From Amnibacterium setariae (lineage in GTDB: Bacteria; Actinomycetota; Actinomycetes; Actinomycetales; Microbacteriaceae), in contig NZ_QXTG01000001.1 of assembly GCF_003581425.1 (NCBI RefSeq), positions 124,001 through 188,000 on the forward strand: a stretch of DNA of 64,000 nt, in the 5' to 3' direction. The notes under the pieces are model-generated. The model saw only the letters and a program-made list of their open reading frames with translations, had not been told where the DNA came from and did no database searches. Positions 55,274-64,000 of the stretch are shown in pieces. Each line of letters starts with the position of its first letter. The first letter of the stretch is position 1. The position numbers and the translations under genes were made by a program.

Positions 55274-55464
55274 GTGCGCGGCGCCGGTGGGCGCCGAAGG
55301 CCCGGAAAGGCTAGCACGGCGGCGGACCCGTCCTCCCGCTGCACGCATCGCCGATCCCCCGGCGCGCGCGCTGCGCTGACCCCCGTCTTGGCGCCCCGCG
55401 TTACCCTGGGCCATTCGCGGGCGGGTCGTCCGTGCGCAGCCACGGAGAGGGATCGGTTCCACGG

Positions 55465-56136
55465 GTGGGCATTCTCGACAGCTTCGAGCGCGGCTTGGAG
55501 CGAGCCGTGAACGGAGCGTTCGCCCGCACCTTCCGATCCGGCCTCGCCCCGGTGGAGATCACGGCCGCCCTCAAGAAGGAGATGGACGTGCACGCCTCCC
55601 CGGTCGCCCGGGACCGCGTGCTCGTGCCGAACCGCTACGTCGTGCGCATGAGCGGCGAGGACCACGCCGCCATGTCCGCGCTCGGCGACCCGCTGATCGA
55701 CGAGCTGACGGACCTGCTGTCCGACTACGCGGCGCAGCAGCGCTACCAGACCGCCTCGCCCCTCGTCATCGCGCTCGAGCCCGACCCGTCGCTCACCGTC
55801 GGCCTGCTCGACGTCCGCTCCTCCTCGGAGCGGGTCGAGGTCGTCTGGCAGCCCGTCCTCGAGATCGAGGGGCAGCGCCACCCGCTCGGCGAGCGCACCG
55901 TGATCGGCCGCGGCTCCGAGGCGGACATCACGATCGACGACACCGGCATCAGCCGCAGGCACCTCGAGATCGTGTGGGACGGCCGGCGCGCGGAGGCGCG
56001 GGACCTCGGGTCCACGAACGGCTCCACCCTGAACGGCGCGCGGCTGACGCGCGCGGTGCTGCCGAACGAGTCGGTGCTGCAGGCGGGCCGCACGCGGATG
56101 CTGTTCCGCGTCGTCGCGAAGGCGCAGGGGCGGTGA
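55465..56136 (+). CDS. fhaA: FHA domain protein FhaA (DUF3662-FHA)
   Basis: A 223-residue adaptor: DUF3662 domain at about 1-110 (GILDSFERGLERAVNGAFAR, then EITAALKKEMDVHA, shortened) and a C-terminal FHA domain with GRGSEADITIDDTGISRRHLEI and DLGSTNGSTLNGARL, which binds phosphothreonine. In mycobacteria FhaA interacts with PknB targets and MurJ in peptidoglycan synthesis. The GTG start gives the family's standard N-terminus. TACCCT at 55402-55407 is a possible -10 with a leader of about 50 nt. First gene of the wall-growth cluster. Confidence 0.93.
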   Translation: MGILDSFERGLERAVNGAFARTFRSGLAPVEITAALKKEMDVHASPVARDRVLVPNRYVVRMSGEDHAAMSALGDPLIDELTDLLSDYAAQQRYQTASPLVIALEPDPSLTVGLLDVRSSSERVEVVWQPVLEIEGQRHPLGERTVIGRGSEADITIDDTGISRRHLEIVWDGRRAEARDLGSTNGSTLNGARLTRAVLPNESVLQAGRTRMLFRVVAKAQGR

Positions 56137-56137
56137 C

Positions 56138-56662
56138 ATGAGCGAGCTCACCCTGCTGGTGCTCCGCGTGGCGTTCCTGGCGCTGCTGTGGGTGTTCGTC
56201 TTCGCCGTCGTCTACTCGCTGCGGAGCGACCTCTTCGGCGGCCGGGTGCGCCGTGTGCCGCAGGAGGCCGCGCCCGCCGCCGCGCCGGCCCCGGCGAGCA
56301 CGCCGCCCGCCGTCCAGTCGCTGCCGTCGCCGCCGACCCCGGGGGCGGGCTCGTCCTCGTTGCCGCACGGCCCCGCCACGACCCTCGTCATCACCTCCGG
56401 CGGCAAGGCGGGCCTCGAGATCCCGCTCGGCACGGAGCCGCTCACGATCGGCCGAGCGAGCGACGCCGGCCTGCAGATCCGCGACGACTACACCTCCACC
56501 CACCACGCCCGCCTGCTGCTGTGGGGCTCGGACTGGGTGGTCCAGGACCTCGACTCCACCAACGGCACCTTCGTCGACGGCGCCCGCATCGACTCCCCCA
56601 CCCAGGTGCCCGTCGGGGTGCCCGTGAAGGTGGGCGCGACCACGTTCGAGCTCCGTGGCTGA
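56138..56662 (+). CDS. fhaB: FHA domain membrane protein FhaB
   Basis: A 174-residue protein: one N-terminal membrane segment (LVLRVAFLALLWVFVFAVVY, about 6-26), a Pro/Ala linker, and an FHA domain at about 92-168 with IGRASDAGLQIRDDYTSTHHARL (shortened) and DLDSTNGTFVDG. It corresponds to mycobacterial FhaB/FipA, linked to division under stress. It begins 1 nt after the fhaA stop and its end overlaps the phosphatase start by 8 nt. Confidence 0.94.
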   Translation: MSELTLLVLRVAFLALLWVFVFAVVYSLRSDLFGGRVRRVPQEAAPAAAPAPASTPPAVQSLPSPPTPGAGSSSLPHGPATTLVITSGGKAGLEIPLGTEPLTIGRASDAGLQIRDDYTSTHHARLLLWGSDWVVQDLDSTNGTFVDGARIDSPTQVPVGVPVKVGATTFELRG

Positions 56663-57911
56663 CCGCGTGAGCACCATCACGGCGGGCGCGGCCGTCAGCC
56701 ACGTGGGCCGGGTCCGGACCAACAACCAGGACTCGGGCTACGCCGGCTCGGCGCTCTTCGTCGTCGCCGACGGCATGGGCGGCCACGCGGGCGGCGACAT
56801 CGCCTCCTCCATCGCCGTGCGCCGGATCGCGGAGACGGACCAGCTCGACTTCGCGTCGGCGCAGGAGGCGGAGTTCGCCCTGCAGTCCGCGATGATCGCC
56901 GCGAACCAGGAGATCAGCGCGACGGTCGAGGACCGCCCCGAGCTCACCGGCATGGGCACGACGGTGAGCGCGCTCATCCGGGTCGGCGACGTCATCGCGA
57001 CGGCGCACATCGGCGACTCCCGCATCTACCTGCTGCGCGACGGCGAGCTGTCGCAGATCACGAACGACCACACGTTCGTGCAGCGCCTCGTCGAGACCGG
57101 GCGCATCACCCCGGAGGAGGCGGCGGTGCACCCCCGCCGGAGCGTGCTGATGCGCGTCCTCGGCGACATCGACCAGTCGCCGGAGATCGACACCGCGGTG
57201 CTCGGCACGGCGCCCGGCGACCGCTGGATGCTCTGCTCCGACGGCCTCTCCAGCTACGTCTCGCACGAGCGCATGCTCGCCGCGATGGCGACGGCCCCGT
57301 CCGCCGCCGACGCCGCGAACGCGCTGATCGAGGAGGCGCTCGAGCACGGCGCGCCCGACAACGTCACCGCGATCGTCCTCGACATCGACCGGCCGGGCAC
57401 GGGGCCCGCGGCGCCGCAGCTCGTCGGCTCCGCCGCGAGCGGGCTCGACCCGGAGCTCGCGGCGTCGAGCCGCCAGCACAACCGGCTGCCCGCGCTGCTG
57501 CTGCACCCGATCCGCAACTCCGCGCCGGAGGCGAGCTTCCAGCCGGAGTCGGAGGACTACCTCGACGCGCTGATCCGGGAGGACCGGCGCCGGCTCTGGC
57601 GCCGCCGCCTGACCTGGCTGGCCGCCACCGCGCTGCTGCTCGGCGCGATCGCCGGCGCGGCCTTCCTCGGCTACCGCTACACGCAGACTCGCTACTACGT
57701 CGGGTTCGACGGCGACCGCGTCGCGATCTACCAGGGCGTGCAGGGCACGGTCGGTCCGATCCGGCTCAGCCACGTCGTCCGCGAGACCGACCTGACGCGC
57801 GCGCAGCTCAGCCCCCTCAGCGTCTCGTCGATCGACGAGACCATCTCCGCCTCCTCCCTCGACGCGGCCGAGGACGTCGTGCGCAACGCGCAGCAGGACA
57901 GCAGTGGTTGA
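56655..57911 (+). CDS. pstP: PP2C-family Ser/Thr phosphatase PstP
   Basis: A 418-residue phosphatase that removes phosphates put on by the PknA/PknB kinases. The PP2C core (about 10-240) shows GRVRTNNQDS, VVADGMGGHAGGDIAS, GMGTTVSALI, HIGDSRIYLLRDG, and CSDGLSSY with metal-binding Asp residues, then DNVTAIVLD. A membrane segment (LTWLAATALLLGAIAGAAFL, about 315-334) is followed by an extracellular tail of about 80 residues. GTG 56655 overlaps fhaB by 8 nt; GTG 56667 is an alternative start. Confidence 0.95.
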   Translation: MADRVSTITAGAAVSHVGRVRTNNQDSGYAGSALFVVADGMGGHAGGDIASSIAVRRIAETDQLDFASAQEAEFALQSAMIAANQEISATVEDRPELTGMGTTVSALIRVGDVIATAHIGDSRIYLLRDGELSQITNDHTFVQRLVETGRITPEEAAVHPRRSVLMRVLGDIDQSPEIDTAVLGTAPGDRWMLCSDGLSSYVSHERMLAAMATAPSAADAANALIEEALEHGAPDNVTAIVLDIDRPGTGPAAPQLVGSAASGLDPELAASSRQHNRLPALLLHPIRNSAPEASFQPESEDYLDALIREDRRRLWRRRLTWLAATALLLGAIAGAAFLGYRYTQTRYYVGFDGDRVAIYQGVQGTVGPIRLSHVVRETDLTRAQLSPLSVSSIDETISASSLDAAEDVVRNAQQDSSG

Positions 57912-59289
57912 CGCGACGACGACGCTCTCGCGGCCGGAGGCGGACCAGGTCCCGGTCGCCCGGTCCTCGATGCGGCTGCGCAACGTGGAGCTCGGGCTGC
58001 TGCTGCTCGCCCTCGCGGTCGCCGCGGGCGCGATCGTGCTCGTGCAGCTCGGGGCGCTCGGCCGGATCGACCCGGACGTCGTCAAGCTCGCGGGCGGGGT
58101 CGGCGTGCTCGTGGTCGCGCTGCACATCGTGCTGCGCTTCGTCGCGCGCGACGCGGACCCCTTCATCCTGCCGATCGCCACGGCGATCAACGGGCTCGGC
58201 ATCGCGGAGATCTACCGGATCGACATCAGCCCGAACGGGCTGAAGGCGCACCTGGACGACGGCACGCACCAGATCCTCTGGACGGCGCTCGGCATCGGCG
58301 CCGCGATCCTCGTGCTGTTCCTGGTGCGGAACCACCGGATGCTGCAGCGCTACACGTACATCGCGATGCTCGCGTCGATCGTGCTGCTGCTCCTGCCGCT
58401 CGTGCCGGGCCTCCGCCTCCCGGGCGCCGCGGCCTACGTCTGGGTGCACGTCGGTCCCCTGAACTTCCAGCCCGGCGAGATCGCGAAGATCACCCTCGCG
58501 ATCTTCTTCGCCGGGTTCCTCGTCGCCCGGCGGGACAGCCTGGCGATGGTCGGCCGCCGCATCCTCTTCGTGCAGCTGCCGCGGGCGCGCGACCTCGGAC
58601 CGATCCTCGTCGTCTGGATCCTCGCCCTCGGCGTGATCGTCGGCGAGCACGACCTCGGCACCGGCCTCCTGCTGTTCGGCATGTTCGTCGCGATGCTCTA
58701 CGTGGCCACGGGGCGCACGAGCTGGATCGTGCTCGGCCTCCTGCTGGCCGCCGTCGGCGCATATGCCGCGAGCCGCATCCTCAGCTACGTGCAGGGCCGG
58801 ATCACCAACTGGCTCGACGCCTTCGACCCGAAGCTCTACGACGCGCAGGGCGGCAGCTTCCAGGTCGTCAACGGGATCTTCGGCCTCGCGCACGGCGGGC
58901 TGTTCGGCACGGGTCTCGGGCAGGGCCGCCCCGACATCACGCCGGCCGCCAGCAGCGACTTCATCGTCGCCAGCCTCGGGGAGGAGCTCGGCCTCGTCGG
59001 CGTCTTCGCGATCCTCTGCCTCTACCTGCTCTTCGTGTCCCGCGGGTTCCGGATCGGCTACTCCGGGCCGGACGACTTCGGCAAGCTCCTCGCGGTCGGC
59101 CTCGCCTTCGTCGTCGCGCTGCAGTGCTTCATCGTCATCGGCGGCGTCATGCGGGTGATCCCCAACACGGGCCTCACGACCCCGTTCCTCGCCGCGGGCG
59201 GCTCGTCGCTCGTCGCGAACTGGATGATCGCGGCCCTGCTGCTGCGCATCTCCGACACGATCCGCAGCGGCCCGAGGACGGTGATCTGA
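57904..59289 (+). CDS. rodA: SEDS family glycosyltransferase RodA/FtsW
   Basis: A 461-residue membrane peptidoglycan polymerase of the SEDS family with about 12 membrane segments. Conserved parts are [19 protein letters not shown] (QPGE/AK motif), [14 protein letters not shown] (catalytic Asp region), and [24 protein letters not shown], shortened. It pairs with the class B PBP encoded next and works in elongation. The GTG overlaps the phosphatase end by 8 nt. The N-terminal ~20 residues are a soluble tail. Confidence 0.95.
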   Translation: MVDATTTLSRPEADQVPVARSSMRLRNVELGLLLLALAVAAGAIVLVQLGALGRIDPDVVKLAGGVGVLVVALHIVLRFVARDADPFILPIATAINGLGIAEIYRIDISPNGLKAHLDDGTHQILWTALGIGAAILVLFLVRNHRMLQRYTYIAMLASIVLLLLPLVPGLRLPGAAAYVWVHVGPLNFQPGEIAKITLAIFFAGFLVARRDSLAMVGRRILFVQLPRARDLGPILVVWILALGVIVGEHDLGTGLLLFGMFVAMLYVATGRTSWIVLGLLLAAVGAYAASRILSYVQGRITNWLDAFDPKLYDAQGGSFQVVNGIFGLAHGGLFGTGLGQGRPDITPAASSDFIVASLGEELGLVGVFAILCLYLLFVSRGFRIGYSGPDDFGKLLAVGLAFVVALQCFIVIGGVMRVIPNTGLTTPFLAAGGSSLVANWMIAALLLRISDTIRSGPRTVI

Positions 59290-59292
59290 CGC

Positions 59293-60747
59293 ATGAACCG
59301 CGAGCTGAAGCGCATCTCCGCGCTCGTCCTGGTGATGTTCACGGCGCTGTTCGTCGCGTCGTCGATCATCCAGGTCTTCCAGACCGACCAGCTCGAGTCG
59401 AACGCCCGCAACCAGCGGGCGCGGGCCGACCAGTACGCGATCCAGCGCGGCCGGATCCTCACCGCGGACGGCAAGGCGATCGTCACGTCGCCGAAGTCCG
59501 ACGACACGTACCAGTTCGACCGGAAGTACACGGACGGGAAGCTGTACGCGGCCGTCACCGGCTACTACAACCCGATCGGCGCGCCGACCGGCATCGAGGG
59601 CGCGCTGAACGCGCAGCTCGCCGGCACCTCGTCGGACCAGGTGCTCGACCGCCTGCAGAACATCGTGACCGGGCAGGACCCGAAGGGCGCGAACGTCCAG
59701 CTCACGATCCAGCCGAAGGTGCAGCGGGCCGCCTACGACGCGCTCGGCGACCTGCGCGGCGCGGTGGTCGCGCTCGACCCGAAGACCGGCCGGGTGCTCG
59801 CGATGGTGTCGAAGCCGTCGTTCGACCCGAACGCGATCGCGGACCACGCCAAGGGCGTGTCCGCCTACGACGCCCTGTCGGAGAAGACCGTGAACCCGCT
59901 CGTGAACCGGGCCATCGGCGGCGACACGAACCCGCCCGGCTCGACGTTCAAGATCATCAGCGCGTCGGCCGCGCTCGAGAGCGGGAGGTTCAAGCCCTCG
60001 TCGAGCTTCCCGAGCCCGAACTCCTACCGGCTGCCGGGCACGAGCACGGTCATCCAGAACGCGGACGGCGAGAACTGCGGCGCGCAGAGCAAGGCGTCGA
60101 TCGCGCTGGCGCTCAGCCTCTCCTGCAACATCCCGTTCGCCCAGCTCGGCATCAAGCTCGGCGACGACGCGCTGCGCACCCAGGCCGAGAAGTTCGGGTT
60201 CGACAAGCCGCTGTCGATCCCGCTCAGGGTGACGCCGAGCGTCTACCCGCCGGCCCCGCTCGACGACGCCCAGACGGCCCAGACGGCGTTCGGGCAGTAC
60301 GACGACAAGGCCACGCCGATGCAGATGGCGATGGTCGCGGCGGCCATCGGGAACAGTGGGGTGGAGATGAAGCCGAACCTCGTGGAGAAGATCGTGTCCC
60401 CCTCGCTGGAGACCGTGCAGGGCTTCAGCCCGGAGGTCTTCGCGAACCCCGTGAGCGCCGACACGGCCTCGAAGGTCAAGGCGATGATGGTGTCGTCGGT
60501 GGCCAGCGGGGCGGCGACCAATGCAAGAATCGACGGGGTCACGGTGGCGGGCAAGACGGGGACCGCGCAGAACGCGGCGGATGCGCCGTACACGCTGTGG
60601 TTCACGGGGTTCGCCCCGGCGGACGACCCGAAGGTCGCCGTGGCCGTGGTGGTCGAGAACGGTGGGGGGCTGGGTCAGTCGGGGTACGGCAACCGTGTCG
60701 CTGCCCCGATCGCCAAGCAGGTCATGGAGGCGGTGCTGAACGGATGA
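59293..60747 (+). CDS. pbpA: Class B penicillin-binding protein (PbpA)
   Basis: A 484-residue transpeptidase. N-terminal anchor [19 protein letters not shown] (about 8-26), then the dimerisation region, followed by SxxK (Ser217-Thr-Phe-Lys220 in [10 protein letters not shown]), SxN (Ser277-Cys-Asn279 in [10 protein letters not shown]), and KTG (421-423 in AGKTGTAQ). It is the transpeptidase partner of the preceding SEDS protein. Two small overlaps or gaps (3 nt before, 4-nt ATGA after) show it is in one operon with pknA. Confidence 0.97.
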   Translation: MNRELKRISALVLVMFTALFVASSIIQVFQTDQLESNARNQRARADQYAIQRGRILTADGKAIVTSPKSDDTYQFDRKYTDGKLYAAVTGYYNPIGAPTGIEGALNAQLAGTSSDQVLDRLQNIVTGQDPKGANVQLTIQPKVQRAAYDALGDLRGAVVALDPKTGRVLAMVSKPSFDPNAIADHAKGVSAYDALSEKTVNPLVNRAIGGDTNPPGSTFKIISASAALESGRFKPSSSFPSPNSYRLPGTSTVIQNADGENCGAQSKASIALALSLSCNIPFAQLGIKLGDDALRTQAEKFGFDKPLSIPLRVTPSVYPPAPLDDAQTAQTAFGQYDDKATPMQMAMVAAAIGNSGVEMKPNLVEKIVSPSLETVQGFSPEVFANPVSADTASKVKAMMVSSVASGAATNARIDGVTVAGKTGTAQNAADAPYTLWFTGFAPADDPKVAVAVVVENGGGLGQSGYGNRVAAPIAKQVMEAVLNG

Positions 60748-62585
60748 GACCGGTGTCCGGGCTCACTTTCGGGGGCCGCTACGAGCTCTCCTCGCGCATC
60801 GCCATCGGCGGGATGGGCGAGGTGTGGGAAGCCACCGACCTCGTCATCGGCCGCCCCGTCGCGATCAAGATCCTCAAGGACGAGTACCTCGGCGACCCCG
60901 GGTTCCTCGAGCGCTTCCGCGCCGAGGCGCGGCACGCCGCGCTCGTCAACCACGAGGGCATCGCGAACGTCTACGACTACGGCGAGGAGGACGGCTCCGC
61001 CTTCCTCGTGATGGAGCTCGTCCCCGGCGAGCCCCTGTCCTCGATCCTCGAGCGCCAGCACACGCTGTCGCCCGACCGCGTGCTCGACGTCGTCGCGCAG
61101 ACCGCGCTGGCGCTGCACGCGGCCCACGCGGCCGGCCTGGTGCACCGCGACATCAAGCCCGGCAACCTGCTCGTCACCCCCGACGGCCGGGTGAAGATCA
61201 CCGACTTCGGCATCGCCCGCATCACGGACCAGGTGCCGCTGACCGCGACCGGCCAGGTCATGGGCACGGTGCAGTACCTCTCGCCGGAGCAGGCGAGCGG
61301 GCAGCCCGCGTCGCCGGCCACGGACATCTACTCGCTCGGCATCGTCGCGTACGAGGCGCTGGCGGGGCACCGCCCCTTCACGGGCGAGTCGCAGGTCGCG
61401 ATCGCGATGGCGCAGATCAACGACACGGCGCCGGACCTGCCGCACTCGGTGCCGGAGCCGATCCGCCGCCTCGTCTTCGCCTGCATCGCCAAGGCGCCCT
61501 CCGACCGCCCGACCACCGCGGCGCTGCTCGCGCGGGCCGCGCAGGCGCTCCGCCGGGGCGACGTGCTGGCCGCCGCCTCCGCGGTGCCGGCCGTGCTGCC
61601 CGCCGGCGTCGCCGCTCCGACGATGGCGATGCAGACGGACTCCGCCACGACCGTGCTGCCCTCGCAGGCGCCCGGCTTCGACACGATGCTCATGGGCGTC
61701 CCGAGCGGCGCCCCGACCTCGGCGACCACGGCCTACCCGCGCACCGCACCGGTCGGCCCGCCGACCGTCACGGGGCCCTACGGGGGAGGCGACGGCCCGC
61801 AGGACGACGGGCCGCGGAAGCGCAGCCCCTGGACGATCCCGCTGGTCATCCTCATCGTGCTGCTCGCGATCCTGCTCGTCGTGTTCCTCGTGAACAACGT
61901 GCTCAAGGGGAGCCAGAGCACGGGGGCGTCGGGCGACCCGACCAGCGGCCGGCCGGCCTCCTCCGCGGCACCCTCGAGCTCCGCCGCGGCGCAGCCCGTG
62001 ACGCTGAACTCGGACGACTACGTCGGCAAGCAGTACGCGACGGTGAAGAGCCAGCTCGAGGCGAAGGGCCTCGAGGTGGTGGGCGACGAGCAGGAGCCCA
62101 CGGACTCCTCCACCTCCGGCCGGGTGACGAAGGTCACGCCGCTGAGCGTCCCGGCAGGCGGCACCGTCACCGTGACGTACTTCGGGCAGTCGAGCGCCCC
62201 CTCGGCCCCGACGTCGGCGCCCAGCACCTCGAGCCGGACCGTCGCGAGCGGCCAGCAGTTCACCGTCTCCTGGTCGGCGTACTCCTGCGCGGCCGGCACC
62301 GGCGGCTCCCTCTCGGGCTACACCGTGAAGCCCTCGGGCGCGGTCGCCAGCACGGACGAGATCCCGCTCGGCTCGGAGCGCAGCACCACCATCACGGCGG
62401 CGACGCTCGCACCGGGCGCGAAGAACGGCACCATCACGGTCCGCTACTCCGCGAACTGCGGCGCGAACGAGACGCCGGACTCCCCGCCGCTCAAGGTGAC
62501 CGTGACGGCGCCGCCGGCCCCGGCCTCCTCCGCCCCGCCGGCCTCGACCCCGGTCCCGACCGACACCGCGCCCGCCGGGCAGTGA
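60744..62585 (+). CDS. pknA: Ser/Thr kinase PknA with PASTA-like extracellular part
   Basis: A 613-residue membrane kinase. Kinase domain about 12-275: GGMGEV loop, Lys42 (VAIKIL), HRDIKPGN at 134-141, DFG at 154-156. After a linker, a membrane segment [20 protein letters not shown] leads outward. The extracellular part has one PASTA-like repeat ([20 protein letters not shown] and [19 protein letters not shown]) and a C-terminal Ser/Thr-rich domain of about 130 residues with two Cys ([15 protein letters not shown]). Mycobacterial PknA lacks PASTA, so this form is lineage-specific. The ATG overlaps the PBP stop. Confidence 0.94.
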   Translation: MRPVSGLTFGGRYELSSRIAIGGMGEVWEATDLVIGRPVAIKILKDEYLGDPGFLERFRAEARHAALVNHEGIANVYDYGEEDGSAFLVMELVPGEPLSSILERQHTLSPDRVLDVVAQTALALHAAHAAGLVHRDIKPGNLLVTPDGRVKITDFGIARITDQVPLTATGQVMGTVQYLSPEQASGQPASPATDIYSLGIVAYEALAGHRPFTGESQVAIAMAQINDTAPDLPHSVPEPIRRLVFACIAKAPSDRPTTAALLARAAQALRRGDVLAAASAVPAVLPAGVAAPTMAMQTDSATTVLPSQAPGFDTMLMGVPSGAPTSATTAYPRTAPVGPPTVTGPYGGGDGPQDDGPRKRSPWTIPLVILIVLLAILLVVFLVNNVLKGSQSTGASGDPTSGRPASSAAPSSSAAAQPVTLNSDDYVGKQYATVKSQLEAKGLEVVGDEQEPTDSSTSGRVTKVTPLSVPAGGTVTVTYFGQSSAPSAPTSAPSTSSRTVASGQQFTVSWSAYSCAAGTGGSLSGYTVKPSGAVASTDEIPLGSERSTTITAATLAPGAKNGTITVRYSANCGANETPDSPPLKVTVTAPPAPASSAPPASTPVPTDTAPAGQ

Positions 62586-64000
62586 ACGTGGACGAGACCG
62601 CGCCGGCCGCCGCCGTCACGGGGCCGATCCTGGCCCTGACCGGCGGCGAGCGCCTGCTCGCCGGCCGGTACCGCGTCGAGCAGCACATCGGCCGCGGCGG
62701 GATGGCGGAGGTGCACGTCGGCACCGACACCCGCCTCGGGCGCAAGGTCGCGATCAAGCTGCTGAAGTCGTCCCTCGCGAACGACCCGACCTTCCGCATG
62801 CGGTTCCGGCAGGAGGCGCAGGCCGCCTCCCGGATGACCCACCCGACGATCGTCCGCGTCTTCGACGCGGGCGAGGAGACGGTGATCGAGTCCGGCGGCG
62901 GCGAGGCCCAGCTGCCGTTCATCGTGATGGAGTTCGTCGACGGCAAGCTGCTGAAGGACCTCATCAAGGACGGCCCGATGACAGCGCAGGAGGCCGGCCA
63001 CATCATCGGCGGCATCCTCACGGCCCTCGAGTACTCGCACCGGGCCGGCGTCGTGCACCGCGACATCAAGCCCGGCAACGTCATGGTCACGCGGTCCGGC
63101 CAGATCAAGGTCATGGACTTCGGCATCGCCCGGGCGATCAGCGACTCGTCCGCGACCGTCGCCCAGACGAGCGTCATCCTCGGCACCGCGCAGTACTTCT
63201 CGCCCGAGCAGGCGAAGGGCGAGACGGTCGACTTCCGCAGCGACCTGTACTCGACCGGCGTCGTGCTGTTCGAGATGCTGACCGGCCGCGCGCCGTTCCG
63301 CGGGGACAGCCCCATCGCCGTGGCGTACCAGCACGTCTCCGAGCGCCCGGAGGTGCCCAGCCGCATCAACCCGGCGCTCACCGAGCAGATGGACGCCGTC
63401 GTCCTCCGCGCCCTCGAGAAGGACAAGAGCCGCCGGTACCAGTCCGCGGAGGAGTTCCGCGAGGACGTCGACGCGGTGCTCGCGGGGCGCACGCCCACGG
63501 CGCGCCTCCCCACCGCGGAGATCCACCAGGAGCTCTTCGGCGGCGCGGAGGAGACCGTCGACTCGACGGTCCGCCGCCTGGCCTTCGACGACCCCGGTCC
63601 CGCCAGCACCTCGAGCAAGCCGCCGGTCGCCTGGATCTGGGCGGGCGTCCTGGTCGTCGCCGCCATCGTGGTCGCCGTCGCGCTGTGGGTCGTGTCCCTC
63701 GCGACCGGCGGCTTCGGCGCGGACAACCGCACCGTGCCCGCCGACCTCGCGGGCTCGACGCAGACGAGCGCCGAGCACACCATCCGCGGCCTCGACCTGC
63801 GGCCGCTGCTGCACCAGGAGCCGAGCAGCTCCGTGCCGAAGGGCGTCGTCATCCGCGCCACACCGGCCGCGGGTACCGTCCTGACGAAGGGTCAGTCGGT
63901 CAGCCTCTGGGTCTCCACGGGGACGCCGCAGGCGACCGTGCCGACGCTCGCCGGGCTCACGCAGGACGCGGCGAAGCAGGCCGTCGCCCAGGCGGGGCTG
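62582..64000 (+). CDS. pknB: Ser/Thr kinase PknB, PASTA type (cut by right edge)
   Basis: 473 codons are present before the window ends. Kinase domain about 28-290: IGRGGMAEV loop, Lys59 (VAIKLL), HRDIKPGN at 159-166 (Asp161), DFG at 179-181, and [14 protein letters not shown] activation segment. A membrane segment ([20 protein letters not shown], about 352-371) is followed by the first PASTA repeat ([35 protein letters not shown]) and the start of a second ([16 protein letters not shown]). PASTA domains sense peptidoglycan fragments; the kinase controls growth and division. The GTG overlaps the pknA stop (GTGA). More repeats should follow past the edge. Confidence 0.95.
   Translation, partial: MNVDETAPAAAVTGPILALTGGERLLAGRYRVEQHIGRGGMAEVHVGTDTRLGRKVAIKLLKSSLANDPTFRMRFRQEAQAASRMTHPTIVRVFDAGEETVIESGGGEAQLPFIVMEFVDGKLLKDLIKDGPMTAQEAGHIIGGILTALEYSHRAGVVHRDIKPGNVMVTRSGQIKVMDFGIARAISDSSATVAQTSVILGTAQYFSPEQAKGETVDFRSDLYSTGVVLFEMLTGRAPFRGDSPIAVAYQHVSERPEVPSRINPALTEQMDAVVLRALEKDKSRRYQSAEEFREDVDAVLAGRTPTARLPTAEIHQELFGGAEETVDSTVRRLAFDDPGPASTSSKPPVAWIWAGVLVVAAIVVAVALWVVSLATGGFGADNRTVPADLAGSTQTSAEHTIRGLDLRPLLHQEPSSSVPKGVVIRATPAAGTVLTKGQSVSLWVSTGTPQATVPTLAGLTQDAAKQAVAQAGL

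Noticed and set aside
57817-59847. 676-codon minus-strand frame opposite rodA
   Set aside because: Shadow of rodA/pbpA; composition dominated by Arg, Glu, Asp and His with no recognisable domain.

Overview
The window is very GC-rich DNA (clearly above 70 %) with many GTG starts, dense 4-nt ATGA/GTGA gene overlaps and TAnnnT-type -10 boxes placed directly before start codons. Together with NucS, coproporphyrin-type heme synthesis genes and the tRNA-Leu/fhaA-fhaB-pstP-rodA-pbpA-pknA-pknB cluster, this points to an actinobacterial chromosome, most likely Microbacteriaceae or a close relative (inference from gene content only). No prophage, transposase, CRISPR array or rRNA was seen. About 60 protein genes are called; the last one (pknB) is cut by the right edge.

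Layout, left to right. 98-3926: HtpX protease, then a three-gene secretion cassette made of a TasA-like secreted protein, a SipW/ER-type signal peptidase and a LamG-fold secreted protein. 3923-8844: lipoate ligase-family protein and a monoglyceride-lipase-like hydrolase, divergent from an MFS exporter with a palindromic operator, a TetR regulator and a ROK fructokinase. 9015-12226: glucose-6-phosphate isomerase, a tiny protein and a ROK repressor sharing a divergent promoter/operator. 12325-16444 (minus): histidine phosphatase, a 7-TM protein, two GT9 glycosyltransferases and a YagU-like protein. 16514-20171: a repetitive small protein, then the transglutaminase / alpha-E / circularly permuted ATP-grasp operon (minus). 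20245-23086: a histidine-kinase-like protein, a partner membrane protein and a methyltransferase.

23220-26335 is an arginine/ornithine module (rocD, a DDAH-like amidinohydrolase, divergent Lrp regulator) with a shared CGCAACGAT motif. 26674-34470 holds an NlpC/P60 hydrolase, a DUF805 fusion, a DNA glycosylase, a PPOX-fold protein, an AcuI-like reductase, a GNAT enzyme, and a LacI regulator divergent from a Bcr/CflA-type MFS pump. 34598-45542 holds a nearly complete heme pathway: hemQ-hemH-hemC-hemD-hemB-hemL (minus, all overlapping), an envelope-stress-like trio (YtxH, holin-like, DUF3618), hemE-hemY (minus) and hemA (plus, divergent). This is the coproporphyrin-dependent branch.

45639-52943 holds a small orphan protein, a serine hydrolase/M13 metallopeptidase pair, an EamA transporter, NucS, a HAD phosphatase and zwf. 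53190-55088 holds an extra Ser/Thr kinase and two small proteins. 55190-64000 holds tRNA-Leu(CAG) and the cell-wall growth/signalling cluster: FHA adaptors, PP2C phosphatase, RodA, a class B PBP and two PASTA kinases. This cluster usually lies near oriC in Actinobacteria.

The observations I rate most worth follow-up are the SipW cassette, whose two flanking genes look like its own substrates; the widespread leaderless gene starts with a fixed 6-8 nt gap between the -10 box and the start codon; the Lrp-linked arginine module; the ATP-grasp/alpha-E/transglutaminase operon; the PGP-repeat small protein; and a dispersed imperfect inverted repeat in intergenic gaps.
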